Shown here: piece after piece, positions 1-8,557 of the stretch
Position numbering within the stretch: position 1 is the first letter of the stretch
Layout: the number at the start of each line of letters is the position of its first letter
From: a virus
Reading direction: 5' to 3' (one strand)
DNA: 21,846 bases
Virus record (IMG/VR): IMGVR_UViG_3300033816_001129
Span: 1 to 21,846 of that record
Translations under genes and position numbers: made by a program
The notes under the pieces: model-generated
Told to the model about the DNA's origin: nothing
The model's input: the letters and a program-made list of their open reading frames with translations, nothing else
The model's database searches: none

Positions 1-2821
1 TTGTGATCTTGCCGGTGTGACCCACCACGGCGAAGCCGCCCGGGCGAAAGATCGGCACGCGCCCATCGCTGGGCAGGCGCACCGGATCGATGCCAAGCAG
101 ATCAGCGTCCAGCGGCAGATAGCTGTAGGCGACCGCGCTGTAGCGCACGCTGGATGCAGCCACCGGCTCGGGCCGGAAGATCTTTCCGTCAGTGCCCACC
201 CGGTCGGCGGCGTACCAAGGCTGGCTCTCGTTCCCGGCCGCCGTGACCATCGTTCCGAAGCGCACGCGCACCAGACCGGTTTCGTAGTCGACGCTGCCGC
301 CGATGCCGGTTGCCTCGATCTTGCCGTCAATCCCGGCCGTCACGCTTTGCGTGCCACCAACCGCGCGGGCGTACTGGATCGACAGCGACCCCGGACGCAG
401 CGGGGCCGCGCCGGTGCGGAATACGTACTCGCTGGAGATGTTCTCGCCGACCGTGGTCACGCAACTGGCGCGTTGAATCGCGTTGTTCGTGCCCGCCGTC
501 CAGGACGTCAGCGCCACGTCCCCGGACAGGTAGTTGATCGTGCCGCGCGTGACCCAGCCACTGGTGGTGAACTCGCGCAGCGTGCCCTGTCCGTTGTCGC
601 CCCACGGCTGCGCGCCACTGATGGAGAGAAGCACCGTGCCAGTCACCACCTGGGCATTCACCCCCGGCACCAGCTTGAAGGCCGGGAGGAACTGAAACGT
701 CTCGGTCTGGTTGCTAGTCGAGCCCGCGCTGTTGTAGCGCAGCTTGACGTAGCCGGACTCGTCGTTGGGGTACAGCGACGGCGCATCCACGTAGGCGATG
801 CCGCCGTAGTTCAATCGCCACCGACCCGTACCGTTGATCGCCGCAGCCGTGTAGACCGGACGCGGGATGCGGATCGAGACATCCGGGTTGAAGGTCACCT
901 GACCGGTCGCGTAGTTGACGGAGCCGACCGATGCGCCGTTCAGAATCACGTTGCCATTGCCATCGTCGCGGGCGATCTGGATGGGGTCGCGCCAGATCGA
1001 GACGCCAATGCCCATCTCCTGCAACTGAGCGAACGTGTACGCACCGAGCACCGCCTCGTCGGTGAAGGTGTTCCATTCAACTTCTAGGGAGCCCGGCTCG
1101 ATGGCCCCAAGAGTCGCGGTAACCGGCAGCAACCCTGCACCATTGCGTGAGGGATGTGCGAAGGAATCCAGCTGCTTGGGGCCCGCCACGTAGGTGACGG
1201 TGAGCTCCGTGCCCACCGATGGCAACACGTTCGGCGCGAAGTCCACGCGGTTCTGCGCCACGCTGAGACTGCCAGTGGCGGCACCCGACAGCACGCCCGA
1301 GGTGGCCGCCGTGGCCGTCTTGGTGCCGCCGTACTCCCAGGACACGGTGAGCGACCCGGGCTGCACCGCCGTCCCTGCGGGCGGACTCAAAACAAGGCTC
1401 TGCGTCGCCTTCAGCGTGGTTGAGGGCTGCTGCGTTTCCTGGGTCGGGACGTTCCAGCTCAGGACGAGCGAACTACCCACGTCAGGCAAGGCCCCCAGCG
1501 TCACGACGAACGCACCGGTGTTTCTGTTGAACGTACCCGCGCCGTAGCTGGCATCCAGCCCCTTGAGTGAACCATTGCCGCCGTCGGACAGCACGTACCA
1601 GCGCCCTTGCGCCATGTAGCTGATCGCCAGCGTGCCAGGCTGCGGAATGGGGTTGACGGTGCCGACGTAGGACTGGCTGCGCGACTCCGGTGTGACCGGG
1701 ATTTCCGAGCTCTGCGGCGCACGAAGAATCTGTGCGGCGGGCGTGTAGGTGACCGCCTTCGCGTTGGACATCGTCCCGGAATTCAGGGTCAGGATGCCGT
1801 TGGCGTAGTCGATGGTGCCAACCGTCCCGCTGGCGGTCTTGAGCAAGCCCGCGTCATCGAAGATCGTGATGCCATCGGTCTGGATGGCCAGTGACCCGGG
1901 CAGGCATCCACCGGGCAGGTTGAACTTGATGCTGGTGGTCCAGGCGTGGCTGGCGGTGTAGCTCACCGCGACAGCCCCAGGCACTGGCAATCCAGCGGCC
2001 GCGTAGGGAGGGACGAAGGAGATCGGCGTCTCGGTCTGCGCGCTCGGCACCAGCTGCGTGTAGATCGAGGCGCCCCGGATCGTGAAGTCGCCGACCGCAG
2101 CGGCTTGGGTCAGTGGCACCACACCGACGTAGGTTCCGGCGTCGGCCACGACCGTGTCACGCACCTTGGTACCGTTGGTGGCGCGCGTGAACGTTCGGGT
2201 CGCGGGCGAGCCGGTGAAGTCGTACCTCAAGGCATCGCTGATGTCGACCGTGACGACGTTGGCCTTGTAGTCCTGGTCGCCGTTGTAGGTGAAGGTGCGC
2301 TCCACCACAGAAATCGAGGTGGCCCGGATGTACTGCTCCTTTTGCGTGCCCAAACCCTCGTTCTCGATCAAGACCAAGGTCTGCCCGACGTTGGGGATGG
2401 TGTCGGTGACGCGCTGGAAAAGCTGAATCACGCGCTGGCCCGCGATGTGGTTCTCGAACAGGTAGCCCGCCCACTCGGGGCCCTTGTTGAGGTAGGCCTC
2501 GATGCGCACTTGCGCCTGCTCGCGAGTGTCGAAAGTCTTCTCGGTGCTGAACAGCGTGACGCTGACGCGGGCATCCTGCGGCGGCTCGGCCACGATCACG
2601 TTGGCACCGAAGTAGGTGTCGGTGTCGTCAGTCTGCACCGAGACGAAGGACTTGCGCAGATTGACCCTTCCCCCGGCGCGATCCAGCTCGGAGATGTCGG
2701 GGAAGATGGCGTTCGAGACACCATCGGCAATGGTGATGCCTGTGGGTGCGCCACCGCCCTCGGGAACGTCCGCCATCACGGCGGACTTCAGCAGTTTCAC
2801 GTCGCCGGACTGGATCGGCAT
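1..2821 (-). CDS. large modular phage tail protein, 3' end outside the window
   Basis: I read this frame directly on the minus strand. It starts at an ATG one base after the stop of the preceding gene (TGA-A-ATG) and stays open for 940 codons to base 1, so the C-terminus is missing. Residues 1-270 form a distinct N-terminal region. From about 280 to 865 the protein is built of divergent beta-rich modules, each with a PG(S/T)L-x-(I/V)-x-(Y/W)-type strand (near 308, 395, 488, 576 and 810) followed by a G-(S/T)-(V/I)-(D/N)-Y-x-(T/S)-G-like turn (near 333, 428, 516, 632, 759 and 841). There is no signal peptide or membrane segment. Its position after the tape measure gene and its size suggest a tail-tip, hub or side-fibre protein, but I do not recognise the family. 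The existence of the gene is nearly certain; its precise role is inference. Confidence 0.85.
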   Translation of the reverse strand, partial: MPIQSGDVKLLKSAVMADVPEGGGAPTGITIADGVSNAIFPDISELDRAGGRVNLRKSFVSVQTDDTDTYFGANVIVAEPPQDARVSVTLFSTEKTFDTREQAQVRIEAYLNKGPEWAGYLFENHIAGQRVIQLFQRVTDTIPNVGQTLVLIENEGLGTQKEQYIRATSISVVERTFTYNGDQDYKANVVTVDISDALRYDFTGSPATRTFTRATNGTKVRDTVVADAGTYVGVVPLTQAAAVGDFTIRGASIYTQLVPSAQTETPISFVPPYAAAGLPVPGAVAVSYTASHAWTTSIKFNLPGGCLPGSLAIQTDGITIFDDAGLLKTASGTVGTIDYANGILTLNSGTMSNAKAVTYTPAAQILRAPQSSEIPVTPESRSQSYVGTVNPIPQPGTLAISYMAQGRWYVLSDGGNGSLKGLDASYGAGTFNRNTGAFVVTLGALPDVGSSLVLSWNVPTQETQQPSTTLKATQSLVLSPPAGTAVQPGSLTVSWEYGGTKTATAATSGVLSGAATGSLSVAQNRVDFAPNVLPSVGTELTVTYVAGPKQLDSFAHPSRNGAGLLPVTATLGAIEPGSLEVEWNTFTDEAVLGAYTFAQLQEMGIGVSIWRDPIQIARDDGNGNVILNGASVGSVNYATGQVTFNPDVSIRIPRPVYTAAAINGTGRWRLNYGGIAYVDAPSLYPNDESGYVKLRYNSAGSTSNQTETFQFLPAFKLVPGVNAQVVTGTVLLSISGAQPWGDNGQGTLREFTTSGWVTRGTINYLSGDVALTSWTAGTNNAIQRASCVTTVGENISSEYVFRTGAAPLRPGSLSIQYARAVGGTQSVTAGIDGKIEATGIGGSVDYETGLVRVRFGTMVTAAGNESQPWYAADRVGTDGKIFRPEPVAASSVRYSAVAYSYLPLDADLLGIDPVRLPSDGRVPIFRPGGFAVVGHTGKIT

Positions 2822-2822
2822 T

Positions 2823-3230
2823 TCAGATCTCCAGGAATCGCAGGGTCAGGCGATAGAAGTCGGTGTCAGCGCGGGCCGGAATGCCCAGAACCGGCTCGGA
2901 CTCGATGGGCGTTTCTGTATGGCGGAAGGCCACGGTGAACGCGCGGCCATCGTTGAGGCTCAAGACGAAGCGGCCTGCGTTGTTGCCGACGGGAATTGCG
3001 GACCACGCGCGCAACTGCTCGACCGTGGCACGCGTCACCCAGGCCATATCGGGCGCGCCCACCAGCGTGATGGGGCGACCGGCCTGCCGCGTGGCGGACT
3101 GGATCAGCAAGGCTCCGGTGATGAGGTAGGACGTGGCCGCCACAGCGGGCGACCACGCGTGCTCATCGCTCCACAGCAAATCGTCGGGCAGCAGCAAGGC
3201 CACCTCATTGGAGAGGTTCTTCAGTTGCAT
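2823..3230 (-). CDS. small tail protein downstream of the tape measure
   Basis: This 135-residue protein starts at ATG 3230 (MQLKNLSNEV...), ten bases after the tape measure stop. A longer in-frame start at 3347 would lie inside the tape measure gene and adds a poor-looking N-terminus, so I reject it. The protein is a compact alpha/beta sequence without a signal peptide, with LLLPDDLLW near the N-terminus and FYRLTLRFLEI at the C-terminus. In lambda-like gene order this slot holds minor tail proteins such as gpM that build the tail tip. I do not recognise a named domain, so that role rests on position only. Its stop is one base from the next start, which suggests coupling to the large tail protein. 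Confidence 0.8.
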   Translation of the reverse strand: MQLKNLSNEVALLLPDDLLWSDEHAWSPAVAATSYLITGALLIQSATRQAGRPITLVGAPDMAWVTRATVEQLRAWSAIPVGNNAGRFVLSLNDGRAFTVAFRHTETPIESEPVLGIPARADTDFYRLTLRFLEI

Positions 3231-3240
3231 CGGAATGGAC

Positions 3241-6200
3241 TCACACCGCCCGGGTACGAGCAGCGTCAAGAAGTTGCAGAAGGCGCGACTCGTCGCGCGC
3301 ATCGATGGAGGCGCTGACCTTGCGGTCTCCCGAGGAAAGCTCCACACGCACCGTGCGGCTGGGCCCGGCGTCTGTCGCCAGCACAGGTCGGGTCAGCCGC
3401 GTGGCGTTGGGCTGAACCAAGCCGCCTGTGGCGAAACCCTGAACGCCCGCGAGCGCGCGACCGGCCAAGGCCTGCGCCGGGGCGGACAGGTTGTTGATCG
3501 CTTCGAAGAAACCAGCGCCATAGCGAGACACCGCATCCTTGTTCACAACGTACTCGCCTGGCGTGAGCATCGCCGGGACGGTGTCGGACTTGGCCATGCC
3601 ACCGCGTCGGTAGAACTCGCCCTGGTTCTGCTCCATGTAGTCGATCAGATCCCGCTCCAGGTCTTTGCCATAGACCAGCGGCTGCGCCATCGCCTGCCGC
3701 CAGTTCTGCTTGATCCGATCCAGGGTCTGGCGCTCATTGCCGGTCAGTACCTTGCGGTCGACGAAGCCCTCCAGCGCGCGTCGGTCCTCTCGCGCCAGCT
3801 TGCCCCAGTACTCCATCGTCTTGCGTCGCATGTCCAGGCTGACCGAGGCACCGTAGTTCCACTGCAGCCAGCTGGTGTACTGGTCCAGCCCCTGCAGGCC
3901 GAGCTCGATCATCTTTTGAGCCTCGGCAGCCTCGCGGTTCTTCTTCGGGGTACTGAACTGCTCGCCGCCAGCCGGAGATCGACCGTCACCGAACGCTCGA
4001 ACCGAACCGCCGATGGCGAATCGGGCGACACCATTGGCCAGTCTCGACAACGCGCCGCCGCCGTACTTCTGCACCGCAGCCTTGCGAATCACGAAGGCGC
4101 CCGCATCCAAGGTGCGCGGCACCGTGTCGTGATGGCCGGAGCCGGGAACCGAGCCGCCACTCATCCGGGGAAAGGCCGGAGCCACCGCACCACCGTCGGC
4201 ATATCGGCGCACGCCACCACCGACCAGACCACCGGTGGCATTCGTTTCCACCTTCCTCACGTAGATCGTGTGCGTGCTCGAGGTGTTGGCCCCGTTCAGG
4301 CTCATGACCTCGGCGCGGGCCGCATCGGCGTTGGTGCTGACCTGGTGCCGGGATTCGGTCTGGATGCGATCCAGTGCCTTGATCTGACCCTCGACGTTGG
4401 TGATCGCGGCCTGCGCCTTCTCGGTCGCCACCTTCAGTTCGAACTGTGAGTTCTGGTCGGCGTAGGTCTTGAGCTTGGCCAGCGCCTCTTTGGCTTTGGA
4501 CACGTCGGCGTCCACCGGCAGCGTCTTGCCTTCCTTGAGCAGTTGCTCGTACTGCTGCAGCTTCTTCTCGGCCTCCTGCAAGTCAGCCTGAATCTTGAGC
4601 AGGTACTCCTTCTCGGCCAGCAACTTGTCCAGATCAGTGATGGCCTTGTCGAAGCGCGTCGTGTTGGCGTCCAGCGTGACCTTCAGGCCGTCTTTCAGCT
4701 TGGCCGTGATCTGGTCGATCTGGGTTTCGGTCTGCGTGAGGGTCTGCTGAATCTGCTCGCGCGCAGTCAGCGCAGCCTGTGCAGCCGTCTGGTGCGCCTT
4801 GGCTTCGGCATCCAGGGTCTTGTTGAGAATCTCCTCGGACTCGCGGATGCGCTGGATGGCTTGATTGACACCATCCTTGCCCTGTGCGATCTGTGCGTCG
4901 GCATCCTTGGTCTTCTGGGCCAGTTCGGCGCGCAACGCGTCTGCTTGGCGCATCAGGGCTTCGGCTTGCGCGTATTCCTGCTTGCGATAGGCATCGCGTG
5001 ACTGCGATTCGAGCTGGGTGACCTGCGAAACCGCCTGCTCGGACTGCTTGCGGGCGTCTTCGCCGCGCTTGGCTTCGCTGGTTTGCGAGCTGGCCACCTG
5101 CGAGGCCAAGTCCATCGCCTTCTGGGCCAGTTGTCGGGCCTGCTCGAACTCGCCGTTGGCAAGCGCCTCGCGGGCCTTCTCCTGGTACTCGGCGATCTGG
5201 CGCTTGCGGTCTTCCGTGGCCTCGAAGTCGGTCATGCCCTGGCGACGGATGTCGCGGACACGCTCCTCCGTCGTCATCGAGAGCTGGCGTTTCTCCTCCT
5301 CGATGCGTTTGATCTCGGCCAGATGCCGGTTGGCCTCGGTGTTGAGCGCGTCGATGTGCTGTCGGTACTCGGCCAGCGCCTGGGTCATCGTCTGGCGCTT
5401 GGTCGCCAGGATTTCGTTCTCGACCCGCTGGACGTTGGCCGCGCGCTCGGCTTCGGTCTGACCGTCACGGCGTGCCGCTTCGATCTTGGCCCGCGACTCG
5501 TCGTCGATCAGTTTCAACGCGTCGATAGTCGCCTGCCGCCGCAGCGTGGTCTGCTGGGTCAGCGCATCGGTCAGCAAGGCTGTCGACTTGGTGATCAGCG
5601 CGGCTTCGGACTGCTTCGAGACTTCCAGCGCGGATTGCTCCTGCTGGTAGCGTGCCTTCACCGCCTCTATCTGGCGCTGCAGGTTGGCTTCGACGATGGA
5701 CGTCAGGCCCTTGTAGGCCTCGGCCATCTTGGCAGTGGCGTCGTTGACCGTCTGATTGGCCTTGCCGACGGCCTGCTCGACCTCACCGAGGCGAGACTTC
5801 AGCTTCTCCAGGGCACCGTGGACGGCCTCGATGCCACGCCCGACCGCTTCCTGCGTACCCTGGCGCACGGCTTCGAGCCGCTTCGCGATCTCCTCGGCGG
5901 CGGTGGCGGCGGTGTTCATCGCGCCCTTGGCGGCGTCCGCGCCCTTGGTTGCGTCGGCGTACATCTGCGCGAAGATCTGGTTCATCTCCGCGAGGCGGGC
6001 CTCATGGCGCTTGGTGGCCTGCTCGATGGTGTCCGACGTGAAAACCGCCTTGAATACCTCCCAGCGGTACTGCAATTGCTCGATGCCTTTCATCAGCATC
6101 TCGACCATGAAGATGCCCGCCTTGCGGACGATCTCGAACTTCTCCGACAGCCACGTCCCGATCTCCCAGCCGACCAGGAAGGCACCCAGCACGGCGAACG

Positions 6201-7278
6201 CCGTCTTGAGCACGCCGACGCTGGCCACGGCCGCCGACACCGACAGGTTGGCCGTCGTCCAGGCTGCAGCGGTGGCACTGGCGGCCGTGACTGCCGCCGC
6301 ACCGGCGGTCTGCCACGCGGTGATGAGCGCCGGGATCAGGCGGTAGATCAGCACCGCAAGCCCGACTTCGGCGATGCGCTTCAACCACTGCATCAACGTG
6401 TCGAGGTTGTTGGCGAGAAAGGTCAGCGCCTCAGCCAGCTTCTTGGTCAGACCCGTCGATTCATCGACCCGGTTGATCCACTGCCCGAAGGCATTGCGCA
6501 GGCGCTCGAAGGCCTGGCTCACCGTCTGCGGCAGTTGGGAGTACTCGCTGGCCAGCTTGTCCTTCTGGCTCATCAGCGCGTTGACCACCACGTCGGCGGT
6601 CAAGCGCCCTTCTTCGGCCAGCTTGCGCAATCGCCCGATGGGCACGTTCAGACCATCGGCCAGGGCCTGCGCCAGACGGGGGCTGTTTTCGACGACGGAG
6701 TTGAATTCCTCGCCGCGCAGCACGCCGGAGGCGAGCGCCTGCCCGAACTGCAGCAGGGAGGACTGCGCTTCGGTGGCCGATGCACCCGACAGGCGCAGAG
6801 CCTGCGAGATGCTCTCGGTGATCGTCAGCGCGTCCTTCTGCTCGCCACCCAGCATCCGCACGGCCTGCTGGAGCTTGCCGTACAGGGTGGCCGTTTCCTG
6901 AATCGGCACGCCGATGCGCTGGGCGATATCGAACAGGGCCGCTTGGGCGGTGGTGAACTCACGCTGACCCGCCGTCGCCAGCTTCAGACGCGCGGACATC
7001 ATGTTCCAGGCGTCGGCGATCTGGACGATCTCCAGCACCTTGCCAGCAGCCCAGTTGATCGACAAGAAGGCCAGGAGCTGCGTTTTGGCCGTCGCCACCT
7101 GATCACCGAACGCCGACATCCCGGCCTTGACCTCGGCCATTCCGGCGGCGGCCTTCGCCCCGGCGGTCTTGGCGGTGGTCGACAGCTCGCCGAGACTGCG
7201 TTCGGCGGACGTGATGGCGCGTTTGAGTCCGTCGTCAGCCCCTTCGAGCGCGACGAGGATGGAAATTCGTTTGGCCAT
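3241..7278 (-). CDS. tail tape measure protein
   Basis: At 1345 residues this is the longest gene in the window. The region from about 155 to 240 (ALRLSGASATEAQSSLLQF... LRGEEFNSVVENSPRLAQAL) is the hallmark of the phage tape measure domain. A hydrophobic alanine-rich stretch at about 305-376 could be the membrane-active segment these proteins use during DNA delivery. A very long charged, Gln- and Ala-rich coiled coil follows at about 410-1000. The C-terminal part carries two copies of the GG-x-DTVP-x-L-x-G-x-(Y/F)-V-(V/I)-(R/N)-K motif seen in many tape measures, near residues 1046 and 1226. The protein sets tail length and serves as template for tail tube polymerisation together with the chaperone encoded upstream. 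Start is ATG, three bases after the previous stop. Confidence 0.97.
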   Translation of the reverse strand: MAKRISILVALEGADDGLKRAITSAERSLGELSTTAKTAGAKAAAGMAEVKAGMSAFGDQVATAKTQLLAFLSINWAAGKVLEIVQIADAWNMMSARLKLATAGQREFTTAQAALFDIAQRIGVPIQETATLYGKLQQAVRMLGGEQKDALTITESISQALRLSGASATEAQSSLLQFGQALASGVLRGEEFNSVVENSPRLAQALADGLNVPIGRLRKLAEEGRLTADVVVNALMSQKDKLASEYSQLPQTVSQAFERLRNAFGQWINRVDESTGLTKKLAEALTFLANNLDTLMQWLKRIAEVGLAVLIYRLIPALITAWQTAGAAAVTAASATAAAWTTANLSVSAAVASVGVLKTAFAVLGAFLVGWEIGTWLSEKFEIVRKAGIFMVEMLMKGIEQLQYRWEVFKAVFTSDTIEQATKRHEARLAEMNQIFAQMYADATKGADAAKGAMNTAATAAEEIAKRLEAVRQGTQEAVGRGIEAVHGALEKLKSRLGEVEQAVGKANQTVNDATAKMAEAYKGLTSIVEANLQRQIEAVKARYQQEQSALEVSKQSEAALITKSTALLTDALTQQTTLRRQATIDALKLIDDESRAKIEAARRDGQTEAERAANVQRVENEILATKRQTMTQALAEYRQHIDALNTEANRHLAEIKRIEEEKRQLSMTTEERVRDIRRQGMTDFEATEDRKRQIAEYQEKAREALANGEFEQARQLAQKAMDLASQVASSQTSEAKRGEDARKQSEQAVSQVTQLESQSRDAYRKQEYAQAEALMRQADALRAELAQKTKDADAQIAQGKDGVNQAIQRIRESEEILNKTLDAEAKAHQTAAQAALTAREQIQQTLTQTETQIDQITAKLKDGLKVTLDANTTRFDKAITDLDKLLAEKEYLLKIQADLQEAEKKLQQYEQLLKEGKTLPVDADVSKAKEALAKLKTYADQNSQFELKVATEKAQAAITNVEGQIKALDRIQTESRHQVSTNADAARAEVMSLNGANTSSTHTIYVRKVETNATGGLVGGGVRRYADGGAVAPAFPRMSGGSVPGSGHHDTVPRTLDAGAFVIRKAAVQKYGGGALSRLANGVARFAIGGSVRAFGDGRSPAGGEQFSTPKKNREAAEAQKMIELGLQGLDQYTSWLQWNYGASVSLDMRRKTMEYWGKLAREDRRALEGFVDRKVLTGNERQTLDRIKQNWRQAMAQPLVYGKDLERDLIDYMEQNQGEFYRRGGMAKSDTVPAMLTPGEYVVNKDAVSRYGAGFFEAINNLSAPAQALAGRALAGVQGFATGGLVQPNATRLTRPVLATDAGPSRTVRVELSSGDRKVSASIDARDESRLLQLLDAARTRAV

Positions 7279-7281
7279 GAG

Positions 7282-7926
7282 TCAGTCCACCGTGCTGATC
7301 TGGCGCTCGACCTCGGCCGCCAGACGCGGGATGCGACCCGCAACCAGACGCTCGATATCGATGCGCTTCTTGAGCGTGACCTTGGGCACCAGGACGGCGA
7401 TGGGCACGTCTGCACCGCGCTTGATGCGCTTGATGCCCTCAGCCTTGCGGTAACGGCGCTTGAAGCCCGCCAGTGGCCGGTCGTGCTCCTTGATGTTCTC
7501 GGCCATCAGGACGATGTTCCCTTTTGCGTTCTTGATGAAATAGGCATTGCCGCCGCGCATCAGCTCGGCCACCTGCGCCTTGAATCGCTTGCGACCCACC
7601 CGGCCGTTCAGTGGAATCAGCATCCGGCCAGCGATCTGCCCACCGGTCTCGTGCATCCCCGACCACGGAATGCGCGAACCCACGTAAAGCGCAGGCAACC
7701 GGTTCGGGTCTTTGGCCAGCACCTTGGCGGTGAAGCCCTTGAGGAAGGACTTCTTGACCACCGCCATCTGACTGGCGACGTGGCTGCGCACGTCCTGCTT
7801 GAGTTCGACCGCCTCACTGGCGATGGCGCGTGCGACCGCCTTCTTGACCTTGTCGCGGAACTCGCCGCCCCAGCGGCGCAGTTGCGCCTGGGCGGCGGCG
7901 CTATCGATCTGGACGGAAATGCGCAC
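7282..7926 (-). CDS. DUF6441-like phage tail or neck protein
   Basis: This 214-residue basic protein begins at GTG 7926. The in-frame stop just upstream leaves no earlier start, and no clear Shine-Dalgarno sequence precedes it, so it probably depends on coupling to the frameshifted chaperone product that ends five bases before. The N-terminus (MRISVQIDSAAAQAQL) and the WSGMHETGGQIAGRMLIPL segment resemble DUF6441 proteins, which occur between the tail chaperone and tape measure genes in lambda-like prophages. A role in tail completion or tail-tip assembly is possible, but nothing in the sequence proves it. Confidence 0.8.
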   Translation of the reverse strand: MRISVQIDSAAAQAQLRRWGGEFRDKVKKAVARAIASEAVELKQDVRSHVASQMAVVKKSFLKGFTAKVLAKDPNRLPALYVGSRIPWSGMHETGGQIAGRMLIPLNGRVGRKRFKAQVAELMRGGNAYFIKNAKGNIVLMAENIKEHDRPLAGFKRRYRKAEGIKRIKRGADVPIAVLVPKVTLKKRIDIERLVAGRIPRLAAEVERQISTVD

Positions 7927-7931
7927 AGCGG

Positions 7932-8545
7932 TCAGTCACGAAGGTTGGCCTTGTCGGTGAGGCGGTCGAGGGTCTGATCGAGGTGGCGGGCATCGCCGCG
8001 CGTGCCAATGGCAATCACCGAAAGCAGCCGTGCATCTCGGGCCGCATCGGTGCGCGCGGTCGCTGCGACGAAACCGCGCACCTGCGCCAAGGTGTAGTCG
8101 AGGATGTCGGGCAGGCGGTGGCCGTGCTCGATCAGGTGCTGAACGGCGTCGAACCACCCGCCACCGCCCTTGCCGACTTCACCCCGGGCGGCAGCTTCAC
8201 TTGGGTGAACAGACCGTCGAGTTTCGGGATCACCGTCCGGGTAAAAAAATCCGCGTTCACCTCGATCACTTTGGCCGCCAGCAGGATCGCTTCGTCGGCG
8301 GCCAGCTCATCGACCCACGCGCGAGGCTTGCCGACGGCGATGGCGATGGCCGACAGCAGGTCGTCGCCGCGTTCACCAAACAGCGCCAGCCAATCGATGT
8401 CCGTGGTGGTGAGTTGCTGCATCACCGGCGAGATCGCCCGCAAGAAGCCGGGCATTTGCCCGACCTTCAGCGGCTTGATGGCCAACGGCTCACCGTCGAT
8501 GACCAGTTCGATGCTTTGCGGAATAAGGGTTTCCAGATCACTCAT
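7932..8545 (-). CDS. tail assembly chaperone GT-type fusion made by a -1 frameshift
   Basis: In the -1 frame relative to the chaperone gene at 8132-8545, an open frame runs past the chaperone stop to a TGA at 7932-7934. It encodes a convincing protein domain: GWFDAVQHLIEHGHRLPDI, then DYTLAQVRGFVAATAR. No ATG, GTG or TTG precedes this domain in its frame, so it cannot be an independent gene with a normal start. A T-TTT-TTT heptamer in the zero frame at codons 99-101 is a classic slippery site. Slipping there gives 101 zero-frame residues plus 103 new ones, 204 in all. This matches the lambda G/GT logic: the short product is abundant and the long one recruits tail tube subunits to the tape measure. 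The frameshift itself is inferred. Confidence 0.75.
8132..8545 (-). CDS. tail assembly chaperone, G-type short product
   Basis: This 137-residue protein lies between the tail tube and tape measure genes, where tailed phages encode the tail assembly chaperone. It is acidic and compact, with a VIDGEPLAIKPLKVGQMPGF segment near residues 15-34 and a conserved-looking EVNADFF near 95-101. It ends in frame zero at TGA 8132-8134, about 110 bases after the slippery site. It has no signal peptide or membrane segment. In the family, the short form binds the tape measure during assembly and is absent from the finished particle. The start is ATG 8545, 13 bases after the tail tube stop. Confidence 0.88.
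   Translation of the reverse strand: MSDLETLIPQSIELVIDGEPLAIKPLKVGQMPGFLRAISPVMQQLTTTDIDWLALFGERGDDLLSAIAIAVGKPRAWVDELAADEAILLAAKVIEVNADFFTRTVIPKLDGLFTQVKLPPGVKSARAVAGGSTPFST
8243..8249 (-). promoter_or_regulatory. probable -1 ribosomal frameshift slippery heptamer
   Basis: Seven consecutive T residues on the minus strand are read as GAT-TTT-TTT in the chaperone frame, giving a perfect X-XXY-YYZ heptamer. It lies where the -1 frame is already open and continues to 7934. Phe is mostly TTC in the rest of this gene (three of four codons), so the tandem TTT codons stand out in GC-rich DNA. I did not evaluate a downstream stimulatory structure. Confidence 0.7.
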
Positions 8546-8557
8546 GGCGCACCCCGA

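Noticed and set aside
17-1087. 356-residue plus-strand open frame at the left end
   Set aside because: The minus strand here carries a continuous 940-codon frame with repeated protein modules; the plus-strand frame is Arg-, Ala- and His-rich and lacks motifs.
5083-7977. 964-residue open frame on the plus strand opposite the tape measure gene
   Set aside because: It is Leu-, Gly-, Arg- and His-rich without a recognisable domain, exactly antisense to a clear tape measure gene; long antisense frames are expected in high-GC coding DNA.
7936-8157. 73-residue minus-strand frame just before the DUF6441-like gene
   Set aside because: It is Arg- and Pro-rich and in the wrong frame; the -1 frame of the chaperone gene encodes a protein-like domain over the same bases.
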